64,000 nt of DNA from Vibrio tritonius (GCF_001547935.1 NZ_AP014635.1:1240001-1304000), one strand, 5' to 3'; positions 18,341 through 28,015 are shown, counted from the first letter of the stretch. Translations and numbers: made by a program. The notes: generated from the letters alone by a model not told the origin.

Positions 18341-20356
18341 ATGAAATTGACTCCCACTCCCCTTAGTCGCTGGATAAGACTTAGTTTAGTTGCATCTATG
18401 ATGGCGACGCCGCTGGCTGCTTTAGCTGCAGATGTCACTCTTGATGGTACTGCTGGTAACGGTAAAGTTGTGCTGACTTGGGATAGCTCTGATACCAATT
18501 CGAATTACCAAATCTATTACGACACTGACAGTGATCCATCCGGTCGTGTACGTTTAGGTACTGTGAATTCCTCAACCTTGCATTACACTGCTTCAGGGCT
18601 GACTAACGGAACACAATATTGGTTCTGGGTGAAATACGAAAATGCCAGTGGTGAGTATGAAGATTCATCCACGTTTACCACCACGCCTCAATCTGTGGTA
18701 TTAGCCGCGACTGCTGGTAATCAACAAGTCTCGTTAACATGGAATGACTCTGGTGCTGACTCTAACTATCAAATTTATTATGACACCGACAATGATCCTT
18801 CCGGTCGAGTTCGTTTAGGTACGGTTAACTCATCCACTACCAAATACACGGCGACAGGCTTAACCAATGGTACGCCTTACTGGTTTTGGGTGAAATACAC
18901 CGATAGTGATGGTAACCAAGCCGACTCGACGAGCGTAACCGCAACACCTGAGTCGGTAGTGCTTACCGGTAGTGCGGGTGATGGTCAAGTAGCGCTTAAC
19001 TGGACAGATTCAGGCACCGATTCGAATTACCAAATTTACTATGATACCGACAGTAACCCGTCAGGGCGTGTTCGGTTAACCACCGTTGGTTCTTCTACCT
19101 TGAGCTATACCGCAACTGGGCTAACGAACGGAACACCTTACTGGTTCTGGATCAAATATACCGATGCCAGTGGGGATAGTGCCGACTCCACCGCGTTTAC
19201 CGCCACACCGGATAGCTCTACATCGGTTGACCCTGATGCAACGGTGGTTAGCACGGCCAGCGCCATCATTTCAGCCATCAATAATGCGAGTGCAGGTGAT
19301 GTCATTTATGTTCGCGGTGGCACGTACTATTTCGACGAGCCATTGGAACTGGAAGCCAAAGGCAGCTCGAGTAAAAAAATCACGTTGCGTCAATATCCGA
19401 CCGATTCTGCTCGCCCAGTGTTTGATTTTTCAGCCCAATCTGAAAAGTCTTCTAATCGTGGTTTGGAGCTAAGTGGTAACTATTGGTACATCTATGGCAT
19501 TGATGTGCAATACGCCGGTGACAACGGCATGCACATTAGTGGTTCATATAACACAGTGGAATATTCCACCTTCTCTCATAACGCAGATACTGGCCTGCAA
19601 CTCGACAGCGGTGCGTCTTACAACTTGATTAAGAATGTTGACTCCTATTACAACGCGGACTCCTCTTTGGAAAATGCGGATGGATTTGCGTCGAAATTGG
19701 GGGTAGGGACCGGCAATACCTTCTATGGTTGTCGCGCATGGAATAACCTTGATGATGGTTATGATGGCTATTTACGTGGAGCCGATGGTGTAACAACTAC
19801 CTATCAAAACTGTTGGGCAATACGCAACGGCTATTTGGAAAGTGGAAAAGCCAGTGGCGGTGACGGCAACGGTTTTAAAACCGGGGGAAGTGACGACAAA
19901 GACCTCAAACACAATGCGGTATTCACTAACAGTATTGCGGCAGGCAATGCAGTCGATGGCTTCGACCATAATAGCAATCGCGGTACGGTGACCATCTATA
20001 ACAGTATTGGGTATGCTAATGGACGTAACTTCGGATTCAGTAGTTCGAATGCGCTGCAAAAATTGACCATCAAAAATAGCATCTCTTATCAAGGTGACTC
20101 TTCTGACAGTTTAAAAGCATCAAGCACCAGTATTTCTAACAACAGTTGGAACGGTAGTGTGTCAGTCAGCAGTGGTGACTTTGAAAGTGTGAGCATTGAT
20201 GCCTTAACAGGCGCTCGTCAATCTGACGGAAGCCTACCGGATGTGTCGTTCTTCCATTTGAAGAGCAGCAGTGATCTTATTGATGCCGGTACGGATGTTG
20301 GCTTGGATTATGAAGGTGATGCCCCCGATATCGGTGCATTTGAGTCGGATTATTAA
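18341..20356 (+). CDS. Secreted pectate lyase, polysaccharide lyase family 9, with three N-terminal Fn3-like repeats
   Basis: A 671-residue extracellular enzyme. Residues 1-30 are a signal peptide. Three near-identical repeats of about 87 residues cover 31-116, 117-203 and 204-290, each with SNYQIYYDTD, SGRVRL and YWFW(V/I)KY, and look like fibronectin type III modules. The catalytic part (about 300-671) is a right-handed beta-helix. Residues D447, D471, D472 and D475 and K513 fit the spacing of the calcium ligands and catalytic lysine of Dickeya Pel9A (D209, D233, D234, D237, K273, recalled). It would cleave polygalacturonate by beta-elimination. No other pectin genes are nearby. The first module may serve in binding or as a spacer. 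Confidence 0.88.
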   Translation: MKLTPTPLSRWIRLSLVASMMATPLAALAADVTLDGTAGNGKVVLTWDSSDTNSNYQIYYDTDSDPSGRVRLGTVNSSTLHYTASGLTNGTQYWFWVKYENASGEYEDSSTFTTTPQSVVLAATAGNQQVSLTWNDSGADSNYQIYYDTDNDPSGRVRLGTVNSSTTKYTATGLTNGTPYWFWVKYTDSDGNQADSTSVTATPESVVLTGSAGDGQVALNWTDSGTDSNYQIYYDTDSNPSGRVRLTTVGSSTLSYTATGLTNGTPYWFWIKYTDASGDSADSTAFTATPDSSTSVDPDATVVSTASAIISAINNASAGDVIYVRGGTYYFDEPLELEAKGSSSKKITLRQYPTDSARPVFDFSAQSEKSSNRGLELSGNYWYIYGIDVQYAGDNGMHISGSYNTVEYSTFSHNADTGLQLDSGASYNLIKNVDSYYNADSSLENADGFASKLGVGTGNTFYGCRAWNNLDDGYDGYLRGADGVTTTYQNCWAIRNGYLESGKASGGDGNGFKTGGSDDKDLKHNAVFTNSIAAGNAVDGFDHNSNRGTVTIYNSIGYANGRNFGFSSSNALQKLTIKNSISYQGDSSDSLKASSTSISNNSWNGSVSVSSGDFESVSIDALTGARQSDGSLPDVSFFHLKSSSDLIDAGTDVGLDYEGDAPDIGAFESDY

Positions 20357-20402
20357 TCCCACTTTGAGTGAGCTCGAATAATTCACTATGCCACGACATA
20401 CA

Positions 20403-20427
20403 GCGTCCTCATGGAGGGCGCTTTTTT
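20403..20427 (+). terminator. Terminator after the pectate lyase gene
   Basis: GCGTCCTC pairs with GAGGGCGC (one G-U pair) around a 3-nt loop, followed by six T residues. Confidence 0.8.
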
Positions 20428-20603
20428 GTAAGCAGGGAAGTGAGAAATTAGAAAAATAGGACACTCTAAGCCATGCTTTCCAAAACTGAGCGTAATGCAC
20501 TCTTTTGGCTTATCAATGAATACGCTTATTTTATTGATGAAGCAAACGATAACTTACAGTATGCTGGTCGCTGAAATCACCATTAACAATAAATGGAGTT
20601 ACC

Positions 20604-21062
20604 ATGACCCCAACGATTTTTTTGCGTTCTAAGTGGATGCAATTAGGTGCAATTACTTTGAGTGCACTTCTTAGCGGATGCAGTTTCCAACCAGCACAAA
20701 GTGCCTCAGCGGCGCCGACATCAGCATGTGCTGTCGGTAATTTGATGGCAGAAACCACACTGTACTTTGGTATGAGCCGTTCTCACGGTCCAGACATTAC
20801 CGATAAAGAGTGGCAAGCTTTTGTGGACAAAGAGGTGACTCCTCGTTTTCGTGATGGTTTGACGGTATTTAATGGTAAGGGACAGTGGTTAGGCGCTGAC
20901 GGTAAAGTGGCAAAAGAGTCGAGCCATGCGTTGATGTTGATCCACTCAATCAAGGATGCAGAAAGTGAAAAGAGCATTGAAGCTCTACGCACGATTTATA
21001 AAGCCAAGTTTGCCCAAGAATCTGTAATGCGCGTTGAAACCAATAAGTGTGTGTCATTTTAA
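20604..21062 (+). CDS. DUF3574 family lipoprotein
   Basis: A 152-residue protein with a signal peptide ending in the lipobox LLSGC (C26), then a low-complexity Ala/Ser linker. From about residue 45, ETTLYFGMSR, EWQAFVDKEVTPRF and DGLTVFNGKGQW match the DUF3574 family as I recall it. Its function is unknown. It is monocistronic, with a GGAG ribosome site and a terminator shared with the convergent nupC. Confidence 0.8.
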   Translation: MTPTIFLRSKWMQLGAITLSALLSGCSFQPAQSASAAPTSACAVGNLMAETTLYFGMSRSHGPDITDKEWQAFVDKEVTPRFRDGLTVFNGKGQWLGADGKVAKESSHALMLIHSIKDAESEKSIEALRTIYKAKFAQESVMRVETNKCVSF

Positions 21063-21138
21063 GACGTTGGTTTTAGGGTATTGTAGAGTGGGCAACACGC
21101 TTCAATAAACTAACTCAACGCTATTGATGTGAATAAAC

Positions 21139-21168
21139 AAAAGCCAGCACTCATCATGCTGGCTTTTT
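21139..21168. terminator. Bidirectional terminator between the DUF3574 gene and nupC
   Basis: AAAAGCCAGCA and TGCTGGCTTTTT pair around a 7-nt loop. Confidence 0.88.
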
Positions 21169-21211
21169 CGTTGTTCTGGTCTAGAACTCGCTCCTTATTG
21201 GGTGATGCGAG

Positions 21212-22396
21212 TTACATTACTAAGCCGGCGATAGCGGCGGATAATAAGCTTACCAGAGTAGAACCGTACACTAAGCGGAAACCAAAACGTGAAACGATGT
21301 TGCCTTGGTTTTCGTCTACACCTTTGATGGCGCCTGCAACGATACCAATGGATGCAAAGTTAGCAAATGAAACAAGGAATACCGACAAAATACCTAAGCT
21401 TCGTGGCGCAAACTCTGCAGCAATCTCTTTTAGTTGCAGCATGGCAACGAACTCATTCGATACCAATTTGGTTGCCATGATGCTGCCTGCTTGCAGTGCA
21501 TCTTGGCTAGGAATGCCGATGATCCAAGCTAGTGGGTAGAAGACATACCCCATTAACTCTTGGAAGCTAAGACCAATCACTGCTGAGAACAGAGCGTTTA
21601 GCGCAGCAATCAGTGCGATAAAACCGATCAACATCGCGGCAACAATCATCGCAACACGAAAACCAGCGAGAATGTAATCGCCAAGCATCTCAAAGAAACT
21701 TTGTTTTTCATGCAGGTCACTCAGTTCTGGTTCTGGCTCTTCGCTAGCATCGTATGGGTTGATGATCGATAGTAAAATAAAAGTGCTGAACATGTTCAAA
21801 ATCAGCGCGACTACAACGTAGCGGGCTTCGATCATGGACATATACGCGCCAACGATGGACATGGACACCGTAGACATCGCTGTTGCAGCCATGGTGTACA
21901 TGCGACGTGGTGATTGCTGACCCAATATGCCCTTATAGGCAATAAAGTTTTCTGATTGCCCCAGCAGCAAAGAGCTGACCGCGTTAAACGATTCCAGTTT
22001 ACCCATGCCGTTAATTTTTGAGAGCACGGTACCCACGATACGAATGATCCAAGGGAGGATACGGAAATGCTGCAAAATACCGATCAAAGCTGAAATGAAG
22101 ATAATTGGGCACAGTACGTTTAAGAACACAAAAGCTAGGCCTTGCTTGCTCATGTTACCAAAAACAAAATCTGACCCTTCTCCCGCGAATTTCATCAACT
22201 CATCGAATAGGCTTGCAAAAGAAGCAACAGCGACGACACCTGCTTTAGAATTCAACAGGAACCATGCTAACAGTACTTCAATAACAACTAACTGAATAAT
22301 ATAACGAATTTTAATCTGTTTACGGTCGTAACTAACCAATAATGCTAGGGCGAAAATCACCGCGATAGCCAAACAGAAATGAAAAACGGATTGCAT
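21212..22396 (-). CDS. nupC: Nucleoside:cation symporter NupC (CNT family)
   Basis: A 394-residue concentrative nucleoside transporter. The segments [55 protein letters not shown] and [19 protein letters not shown] are nearly identical to E. coli NupC. I chose the ATG at 22396 because it aligns with the NupC N-terminus; the frame continues upstream to 22456 without family similarity. It imports pyrimidine and adenine nucleosides in symport across the inner membrane. Monocistronic. Confidence 0.93.
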   Translation of the reverse strand: MQSVFHFCLAIAVIFALALLVSYDRKQIKIRYIIQLVVIEVLLAWFLLNSKAGVVAVASFASLFDELMKFAGEGSDFVFGNMSKQGLAFVFLNVLCPIIFISALIGILQHFRILPWIIRIVGTVLSKINGMGKLESFNAVSSLLLGQSENFIAYKGILGQQSPRRMYTMAATAMSTVSMSIVGAYMSMIEARYVVVALILNMFSTFILLSIINPYDASEEPEPELSDLHEKQSFFEMLGDYILAGFRVAMIVAAMLIGFIALIAALNALFSAVIGLSFQELMGYVFYPLAWIIGIPSQDALQAGSIMATKLVSNEFVAMLQLKEIAAEFAPRSLGILSVFLVSFANFASIGIVAGAIKGVDENQGNIVSRFGFRLVYGSTLVSLLSAAIAGLVM

Positions 22397-22550
22397 AAAA
22401 ATAATCCCTAAACAAAGTACAGCAAAACCAAGGAGCCGGAGTATACCATACGTCAAATGAATAACGACGAATGAGTGAGTTATTAATATTCGCGTGCTGT
22501 ATGGATAGTCACTTAAATGGCTGTTTGAAGGTTGTTCGACAAGGTGTTAG

Positions 22551-22590
22551 GACAGGAAAAGAGAGCCTTCATACGTGTACGTATGAAGGC
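22551..22590 (-). terminator. Terminator of pqiABC
   Basis: GCCTTCATACG and CGTATGAAGGC form a perfect 11-bp stem with a 4-nt loop; on the minus strand it is followed by TCTCTTTTCC. Confidence 0.75.
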
Positions 22591-22596
22591 CAGAGG

Positions 22597-23223
22597 TTAA
22601 CGACAATCTGTGGGTTCACTATCAGGCTTAATTAGGGATTGAGCAATGGGATCGATTACTTCATGAAGCCAGTTGTTGGCTAAGGCATTAGCCATGGCTT
22701 GGTAGCCTTGAGCCGCTAACGTATCACTGTGAGCAAAACGGCCACATTGGACGATATTCCCTGTGGAGCTTTGTAGCAACCATTGCCCATGAATGGTGAT
22801 TTTTCCATCGGGACTGGCATCAAAACGCGCAACATTGATCAGCAATTGATTGGCTTGGGCTGAATTGAGGTCAAATGGTGTTAACCAGTGAGCCCCGGGT
22901 AGGCGTTGTTCTAGTCGATTGAGTGCCAACCGTTGTAACTGGCTGTCTAACGGTTCGGCCCAGAGATTTTGACGAGCACGACTGACTTGGCCCTGTTCGC
23001 TCACTAACACAATGCCGTTACCGGCTAAATAGAGTGGTATTTCCACTGTCGGCACCACAACCTTAGCGTGATAATCTGTTTTTAGCGCAGGCGCCGCTTG
23101 GCTCATCAGGAGATATTCCTGTGCTGGTGGTGCAGAAGTTGAACAACCTACAAGTGCCACAAGTAGTGCTCCAGTGGTGATGAAGCGGCTTATTAAACTC
23201 AAGCGGGGAAGCAAACGGCGCAT
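22597..23223 (-). CDS. pqiC: PqiC, outer-membrane lipoprotein of the Pqi lipid transport bridge
   Basis: A 208-residue lipoprotein (DUF330/ABC-type transport auxiliary family). The signal peptide ends in the lipobox LVGC with C27. The body has YLLMSQ, the VEIPLYLAGNGIVLVS stretch and LWAEPLDSQLQRLALNRLEQRLP, characteristic of YmbA/PqiC. In E. coli, PqiC anchors the end of the PqiB needle at the outer membrane. The start codon overlaps the pqiB stop by one base (TAATG). Confidence 0.9.
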   Translation of the reverse strand: MRRLLPRLSLISRFITTGALLVALVGCSTSAPPAQEYLLMSQAAPALKTDYHAKVVVPTVEIPLYLAGNGIVLVSEQGQVSRARQNLWAEPLDSQLQRLALNRLEQRLPGAHWLTPFDLNSAQANQLLINVARFDASPDGKITIHGQWLLQSSTGNIVQCGRFAHSDTLAAQGYQAMANALANNWLHEVIDPIAQSLIKPDSEPTDCR

Positions 23224-24878
23224 TATTGTTCTCCTTTACTCGGAATGGTATCCGGTGCAGCATTGCTTTCAAAAATCAATGCATTCGGTTTTTGTTGTAA
23301 TTGACGCAGTACTGGCTGCAGATCGTTTAACGTTCGTTCTAAAGTCCCTAAACTTTTTTGCAATTGCGAACCTACGGCGCCTTCTTCTTGATAGGTTTTC
23401 AACGTACGTTGCAGATCTTGCAGTGATAGTGTTAATTGCTCTGGTAGCTGCTGAGTATGCGGCTCTGCTAGAAGCGTATCAATCTGTTTACTGACTCGAT
23501 TTAAGGTATTTAAGGTGTCGTTCGCACTTTGCAGCGTTTTATCCAACGAATTCATGGTGTCATTAAGTGGTAGCTCATTTAGCTTATCAAGTAGGGTAGA
23601 GAATTTTTGTCCTAGGTTATCAAAGCTATTAGGAACCGATGGGAAGACAGGAAAGCCCGCCACTTGCTGTTTGCTAACCGGTTTGGCATGCGTATCAAAG
23701 TCAACACTAATGATTTTGCTCCCGGTTAAAATATTGCTGGTAGTTAAGCTGGCGCGAAAACCGCGTTTAATCGCGTTATCTAGCAGTTGATGCCAATCGT
23801 TAATATTCATGTCATCACCTGTGCTGATGTTGCTTAAACGTTGTGGTTCAATACGACCGAGTACAGGTAACACAGGATTAAGCATGGTGGCGCTCCAATC
23901 ACGAATGCTTATGCCTTGGAATGGTACTTGCTGAACCGTCCCGATACGAACACCTCGAAACTCAATCGGCGCTCCAGCTTCAAGGCCACCAATGTTGCCA
24001 TCGAATAGAAAAATGAATGGGATGGCTTGGGTGTAGCGGTTATCAGTTGCTTGTTCTTTTGACCCGTAGAGTGTGAAACTGGTCATGTCTTTTACTGGTT
24101 TGCCGACAGCATTAGCTTCAGTTGTTCCAAACGAGATGCCGCCAGCTATGAGGGTTTCAAGTGAGTCCATTTTAACCGCGATACCTTTTGATGTGCTTTG
24201 AATGGCAAGCCCGGGAGTGACCCAAAACTGCACGGCATCATTTACCAGCGTATCAAACGGTGCCCGAATAAATAGGCGATAGGTGATGTTCTGTTTTTGT
24301 GGATCGAAATTCACATCTTCAATATGGCCAACGTCAAAACCGTGAAAATGCACCGGTGTTCCCACCGTCATTTTTGGAATGTCTTTGCTTACTAATTGTA
24401 ATCGAAGCCCTTTGTCGTCGGCGGTGGCGAGCGGAGGTTGTGCCAACATGGTGTATTGAGATTTTGCATCGCCGTCAGTGCCTGGTTCAGCTTCAATATA
24501 AGCCCCAGACAGTAGTGTACCTAAGCCGCTAATCCCGGCTGTACCGACCCGCGGTTTGATCACCCAGAACTTAGTATCCTGGCGCAGCAATTTGTCTGAG
24601 CCTTTATGCAAATCAATGGTGATGATTGCGTGTTCAAAGTCGTCACTGAGTCGCACTTGAGTCACTTCACCAATATCGACATTATGCACTTTCACTTTGG
24701 TTTTGCCCGCTTCAATACCATCCGCATTGTTGGCTACAATGGTGACTTGTGGGCCTTGGCTATCCCAGTCTTGATAAAGCATCCAAGCGGCCACAAAGAG
24801 TGCCAGTAGGGGAACCACCCACACCGGATTAAAACTAAAGCGAGTCGTTGGACGCGACTGCAATGTAGGCTCAGTCAA
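23223..24878 (-). CDS. pqiB: PqiB, MCE-domain needle protein
   Basis: A 551-residue protein with one N-terminal transmembrane helix (about residues 17-36), three MCE domains (about 42-130, 155-245 and 280-390) and a long C-terminal coiled coil, matching E. coli PqiB. It forms a hollow tube across the periplasm for lipid passage. No ATG is suitable: I chose TTG at 24878 because AAGGAGA lies seven bases before it and the TTG overlaps the pqiA stop (TTGACTGA). The frame is open to 24944 but the added residues lie within pqiA. Confidence 0.9.
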   Translation of the reverse strand: MTEPTLQSRPTTRFSFNPVWVVPLLALFVAAWMLYQDWDSQGPQVTIVANNADGIEAGKTKVKVHNVDIGEVTQVRLSDDFEHAIITIDLHKGSDKLLRQDTKFWVIKPRVGTAGISGLGTLLSGAYIEAEPGTDGDAKSQYTMLAQPPLATADDKGLRLQLVSKDIPKMTVGTPVHFHGFDVGHIEDVNFDPQKQNITYRLFIRAPFDTLVNDAVQFWVTPGLAIQSTSKGIAVKMDSLETLIAGGISFGTTEANAVGKPVKDMTSFTLYGSKEQATDNRYTQAIPFIFLFDGNIGGLEAGAPIEFRGVRIGTVQQVPFQGISIRDWSATMLNPVLPVLGRIEPQRLSNISTGDDMNINDWHQLLDNAIKRGFRASLTTSNILTGSKIISVDFDTHAKPVSKQQVAGFPVFPSVPNSFDNLGQKFSTLLDKLNELPLNDTMNSLDKTLQSANDTLNTLNRVSKQIDTLLAEPHTQQLPEQLTLSLQDLQRTLKTYQEEGAVGSQLQKSLGTLERTLNDLQPVLRQLQQKPNALIFESNAAPDTIPSKGEQ

Positions 24879-26187
24879 GAGAAGTCTCCTTAGTTGAGTG
24901 ATCCTCAGGCGAACGTGGGGTATCCCAAAATGAACGAGGATCAAACGATTGGGCTGCCAGCATGGTCAAAACGACAACGCTAGCAAAGGCGATGATAGCC
25001 GGGCCTGGAATGATGCGCATTAGGCTGCCCAGTTGGACTAATGCAGTCAAAATAGCGACCACAAAAATATCAATCATCGACCAACGGCCGATGAATTCAG
25101 TAAAGAAATAAAAGTGCTGTAACTGTTTTGCTGAACGCGGCTTTTGATGACGGCTTTGCCAGCAAAGCCAGCTCAACAGTAATATTTTAAAAATGGGTAC
25201 CACGACACTGGCGATAAAGACCACTAATGCGATCGGATAAGAGCCTGTCGCCCAGAGTAAGATCACGCCGCCGAGAATGGTCGAGCCATGACTGCTGCCC
25301 AAAAACGCCGTATCCATAATAGGAAACCAATTGGCAGGAATAAACATCACGCAAGAGGCGATAAGTAAGGCAATTGTTTTTTGCTGATGGCCTTTTGTTC
25401 GTGATTGGACATGTGTGGAGCAACGCGGGCAATAACCCTCCAAGCCATGACTTACAGCGCCACAGCAGTTGCATACTGTCATCCCTTGTGTACGGGCAAC
25501 GCCAGTTTGCAGTGACTCTGGATTGGCTTGTGGAAATAGGCTATTCCACAGCCAAACCCTATCGCACAGCAAAAGCGTTTTCACCAATAGCACAACAAAT
25601 AGACAGAATGGCCAAAATGAAAGTCCAAATTCCACTTGTGCCATTGAATGTAATTTTATTAACGCAACCAATATACCGACAAGAAAAACATCCATCATTA
25701 ACCATGGTTCGATTCCCCACAGCATTCTTAAGCTGAATTTAAGCCCTGGTAAGGTTCGCTTATGTTCGATTGATGCGCTGGCATAGATGGCAAACAGTAG
25801 GTAGATGACCGGCAATATCAGCAATAAACTGAGTAAAATACCCAAAGCGACGAAATGGTTATTCAGTAGTACCTCAATGGTGTCGGCAAAACGGATACGA
25901 TGCTCTACGCCTTTAGCGGAAAAGCCCAAAAAGGAATACAGCATCGACATCGCTAGCATTAATAGTGCAGAAAGTGCGTACCATTTTAGTGTTACCGCTT
26001 GATGAACTATTTGATGGGTAATACGGTGCCCACATCGTTTGCAGCGAACGTCAATAGGCTGCTCAGAATCAGAGATAGCAGATGTGACCCAGTCACAATG
26101 TGGGCAGACATATAATGACTTTGCATTGAAGCCGGTTGTCGCACATAAAGTGTTAGGGTGCGGCGCGTTATGCGTTGACGAACAAAT
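24871..26187 (-). CDS. pqiA: PqiA inner-membrane protein, apparently starting at ATT
   Basis: A paraquat-inducible protein A with two zinc-ribbon plus four-helix modules. The first ATG in frame (25959) would give 362 residues and lose the first ribbon and most of helix 1. The frame is open to a TGA at 26215-26217 and encodes C28PHC31 and C49KRC52, the missing ribbon. No ATG, GTG or TTG occurs there. An ATT at 26187 is preceded by AAAGGGAGG at ideal spacing and would give 438 residues beginning (M)CSSTHNA, similar in style to E. coli PqiA (MCEHHHA, 417 residues). A second ribbon CNCC...CPRC is in the middle. The alternatives are a start-codon mutation or a sequencing error. Confidence 0.8.
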   Translation of the reverse strand: MCSSTHNAPHPNTLCATTGFNAKSLYVCPHCDWVTSAISDSEQPIDVRCKRCGHRITHQIVHQAVTLKWYALSALLMLAMSMLYSFLGFSAKGVEHRIRFADTIEVLLNNHFVALGILLSLLLILPVIYLLFAIYASASIEHKRTLPGLKFSLRMLWGIEPWLMMDVFLVGILVALIKLHSMAQVEFGLSFWPFCLFVVLLVKTLLLCDRVWLWNSLFPQANPESLQTGVARTQGMTVCNCCGAVSHGLEGYCPRCSTHVQSRTKGHQQKTIALLIASCVMFIPANWFPIMDTAFLGSSHGSTILGGVILLWATGSYPIALVVFIASVVVPIFKILLLSWLCWQSRHQKPRSAKQLQHFYFFTEFIGRWSMIDIFVVAILTALVQLGSLMRIIPGPAIIAFASVVVLTMLAAQSFDPRSFWDTPRSPEDHSTKETSLD

Positions 26188-26407
26188 AGAACACCTCCCT
26201 TTGCCGACGTGCGGTCATAGTGCGATTGATAGCGTGGTCATGACTTACTGTTCTTAATACTAGCCTATTCCAAACCGGGTATTCCTATTGGTTTGAACGA
26301 TGAGTTAACTCGACGGAAAATCAGAATGTTAGATGCCAGTAGCATACCAATGTATATCACAAAATCATGTAACGTAATGTCAGACTTTAAGCGTAGGTGG
26401 CGTGCAG

Positions 26408-26423
26408 TTAACGAAGAGTTAAG
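26408..26423 (-). promoter_or_regulatory. Candidate PmrA/QseB-like box upstream of pqiA
   Basis: On the minus strand CTTAA-N6-GTTAA, one mismatch from the CTTAA-N6-CTTAA direct repeat bound by PmrA/QseB-type regulators. It lies about 220 bp before the pqiA start, within the 344-bp gap between pqiA and the monooxygenase gene. A weak 61-codon ORF with a TTG start (26265-26450) in this gap is not supported. Confidence 0.35.
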
Positions 26424-26531
26424 ACGCTCAATTTGAAGAGTGAAAAGCAAAAGGGTTTCTGCGTACAGTGAGGAGGAGTCGCTGGATATAGAAACCCTAT
26501 CGATTGATTCTCTTTATGTCGGTCAGCTTAA

Positions 26532-26816
26532 TCAGTAAGTACGAATATCTGCTTCTTCAGCAAGCTTGGGTAGTTCGCGTTGCAGAGCTTTGAGATAAGG
26601 TGTGTTGGAGTGATATTCAAAATCCGCTTTGCTTTTATACAGCTCGTTAACCAAAAAACGTTGGTTGTTTTCCGTGCTCGTAAAGACTTCATAAGACAAA
26701 CATCCCGGCTCTTTACGGGTATGAATAACAAGGTTGTCCAATATCTCTTTTAACTGCTGCGCTTTACCTTCACGAGCGGCGAAAACCGCAACACATGTTA
26801 AAGTTTTTTCACTCAT
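26532..26816 (-). CDS. Small antibiotic-biosynthesis-monooxygenase (ABM) family protein, YgiN-like
   Basis: A 94-residue ferredoxin-fold ABM protein with TCVAVFAAREGKAQQLKEIL, HTRKEPGCLSYEVF and FLVNELYKSKADFEYHSNTPYL, the usual family pattern. E. coli YgiN is a quinol monooxygenase; the substrate here is unknown. I chose the ATG at 26816, preceded by GGAGA; the frame extends to 26948 but the extra 44 residues are unlike the family. In E. coli, ygiN lies near qseBC; here too the gene is next to an OmpR-type two-component system. Confidence 0.85.
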   Translation of the reverse strand: MSEKTLTCVAVFAAREGKAQQLKEILDNLVIHTRKEPGCLSYEVFTSTENNQRFLVNELYKSKADFEYHSNTPYLKALQRELPKLAEEADIRTY

Positions 26817-26996
26817 TGATATTTCTCCAGAACAATGACGTGCTGTTAATGCATTTGGTACTTTATAAAGCGTTTGATGCGTTATAAACCAAAGCCCCGC
26901 CAGATGGCGTAAATAGATCATACTCCTAATCCATTGTTCTGTATTCAATTGCTTTAATAATGTTCACCTCAATTCGTGATGTAAAGACTCCTATTG

Positions 26997-27012
26997 CTTA
27001 ACCCGACCTTAA
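26997..27012. promoter_or_regulatory. PmrA/QseB-type direct repeat (CTTAA-N6-CTTAA)
   Basis: CTTAA occurs twice with an exact 11-bp period, the recognition pattern of PmrA/QseB-class response regulators. It lies in the 533-bp divergent gap between the ABM gene and the response regulator gene, 180 bp from the former and 340 bp from the latter. The remainder of the gap has a TATAAT at about 27095 and no convincing ORF. Confidence 0.5.
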
Positions 27013-27349
27013 CCAAACAAAGACTACACTCACTAAGCTTAAATTTATTTGCTTTCGAGTGGCGTGCTACGTAAGCATCATTGAGCAAACTGGGTATAAT
27101 AGCCCGATAATCGAAGCCATCTTGAGCACGCTTCTCGTCCGCCATGCAGTTTTTATAAAAGCCATTATTTTAATAAAAGAAGTTGCTGTTACTGGCACAC
27201 AAACATGGTCATAGGTTGATTTTTTCGTTGATACTTTGTTCTCAACCTTGGACTGGTTATGCCGTAAGCGCACATGAATACAATCTCTCGGAGTAGGGAA
27301 GGCTAAGATTGCCTAAATTTGGTTAATTTTTTTGGAGTGGTAGGTTGTT

Positions 27350-28015
27350 ATGTTTAAAGCCCTTTTAGTCGAGGATGATTTAGATTTAGCGACTGCGTTA
27401 ATTGACTATATGTCTTTAGAAGACATTGAATGCGATTATGCAGCCGATGGTCAAGTGGGTTATAACCTCATTGTGAGTAATACTTATGATGTGATTGTTC
27501 TAGACCTGAATTTGCCGAAGATTAAAGGGTTAGCTGTTTGCGAACGTATTCGTGCTCAAGGTGTTGAAACGCCAGTGTTGATGCTCACTGCATGTGACAC
27601 TCTGGATGATAAGCTGCAGGGTTTTAGTCATGGCGCGGATGATTACTTAGTTAAACCGTTCGCTACAGAAGAGCTGATTGTGCGTCTCAAAGCATTGTCG
27701 CGCCGTCGTAGCGGTCAAATCTCCAAGTTACGAGTGGGAGAGTTAGAGCTTGATCTTACCCACCGCCAAGTTACTCGCCAAGGCACTCCAATCAAACTTT
27801 CTCCAATCGCACTGAAAATTTTAGAAGTGTTAATGCGCGAATACCCTTCTGGTGTCTCTCGAGAAAAAATAGTTCAAACGGTGTGGGGTGATGAGCAGCC
27901 AGACAGTAACAGCCTCAAAGTTCATATCTTCAATTTACGCAAACAAATTGATAAACCAGGATTAGACCCCCTTATTCAAACCGTGCCCGGATACGGTTTT
28001 TGCCTCAAACCATAG
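27350..28015 (+). CDS. OmpR-family response regulator (QseB/PmrA-like)
   Basis: A 221-residue two-domain regulator. The receiver domain has the acidic pair E8-D9-D10, phospho-acceptor D52 (VIVLDLNLP), T80 and K102 (VKPF). The C-terminal winged helix-turn-helix covers about residues 126-221 (ELDLTHRQV, SPIALKILEVLM, VHIFNLRKQID). It is followed 9 bp later by its sensor kinase gene. Vibrio has a related pair (CarRS/VprAB) that controls lipid A modification; I cannot confirm that this is the same pair. Confidence 0.9.
   Translation: MFKALLVEDDLDLATALIDYMSLEDIECDYAADGQVGYNLIVSNTYDVIVLDLNLPKIKGLAVCERIRAQGVETPVLMLTACDTLDDKLQGFSHGADDYLVKPFATEELIVRLKALSRRRSGQISKLRVGELELDLTHRQVTRQGTPIKLSPIALKILEVLMREYPSGVSREKIVQTVWGDEQPDSNSLKVHIFNLRKQIDKPGLDPLIQTVPGYGFCLKP

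Noticed and set aside
26265-26450. 61-codon ORF with one possible membrane helix on the minus strand
   Set aside because: TTG start, poor ribosome site and no family similarity; it overlaps a candidate regulator box.
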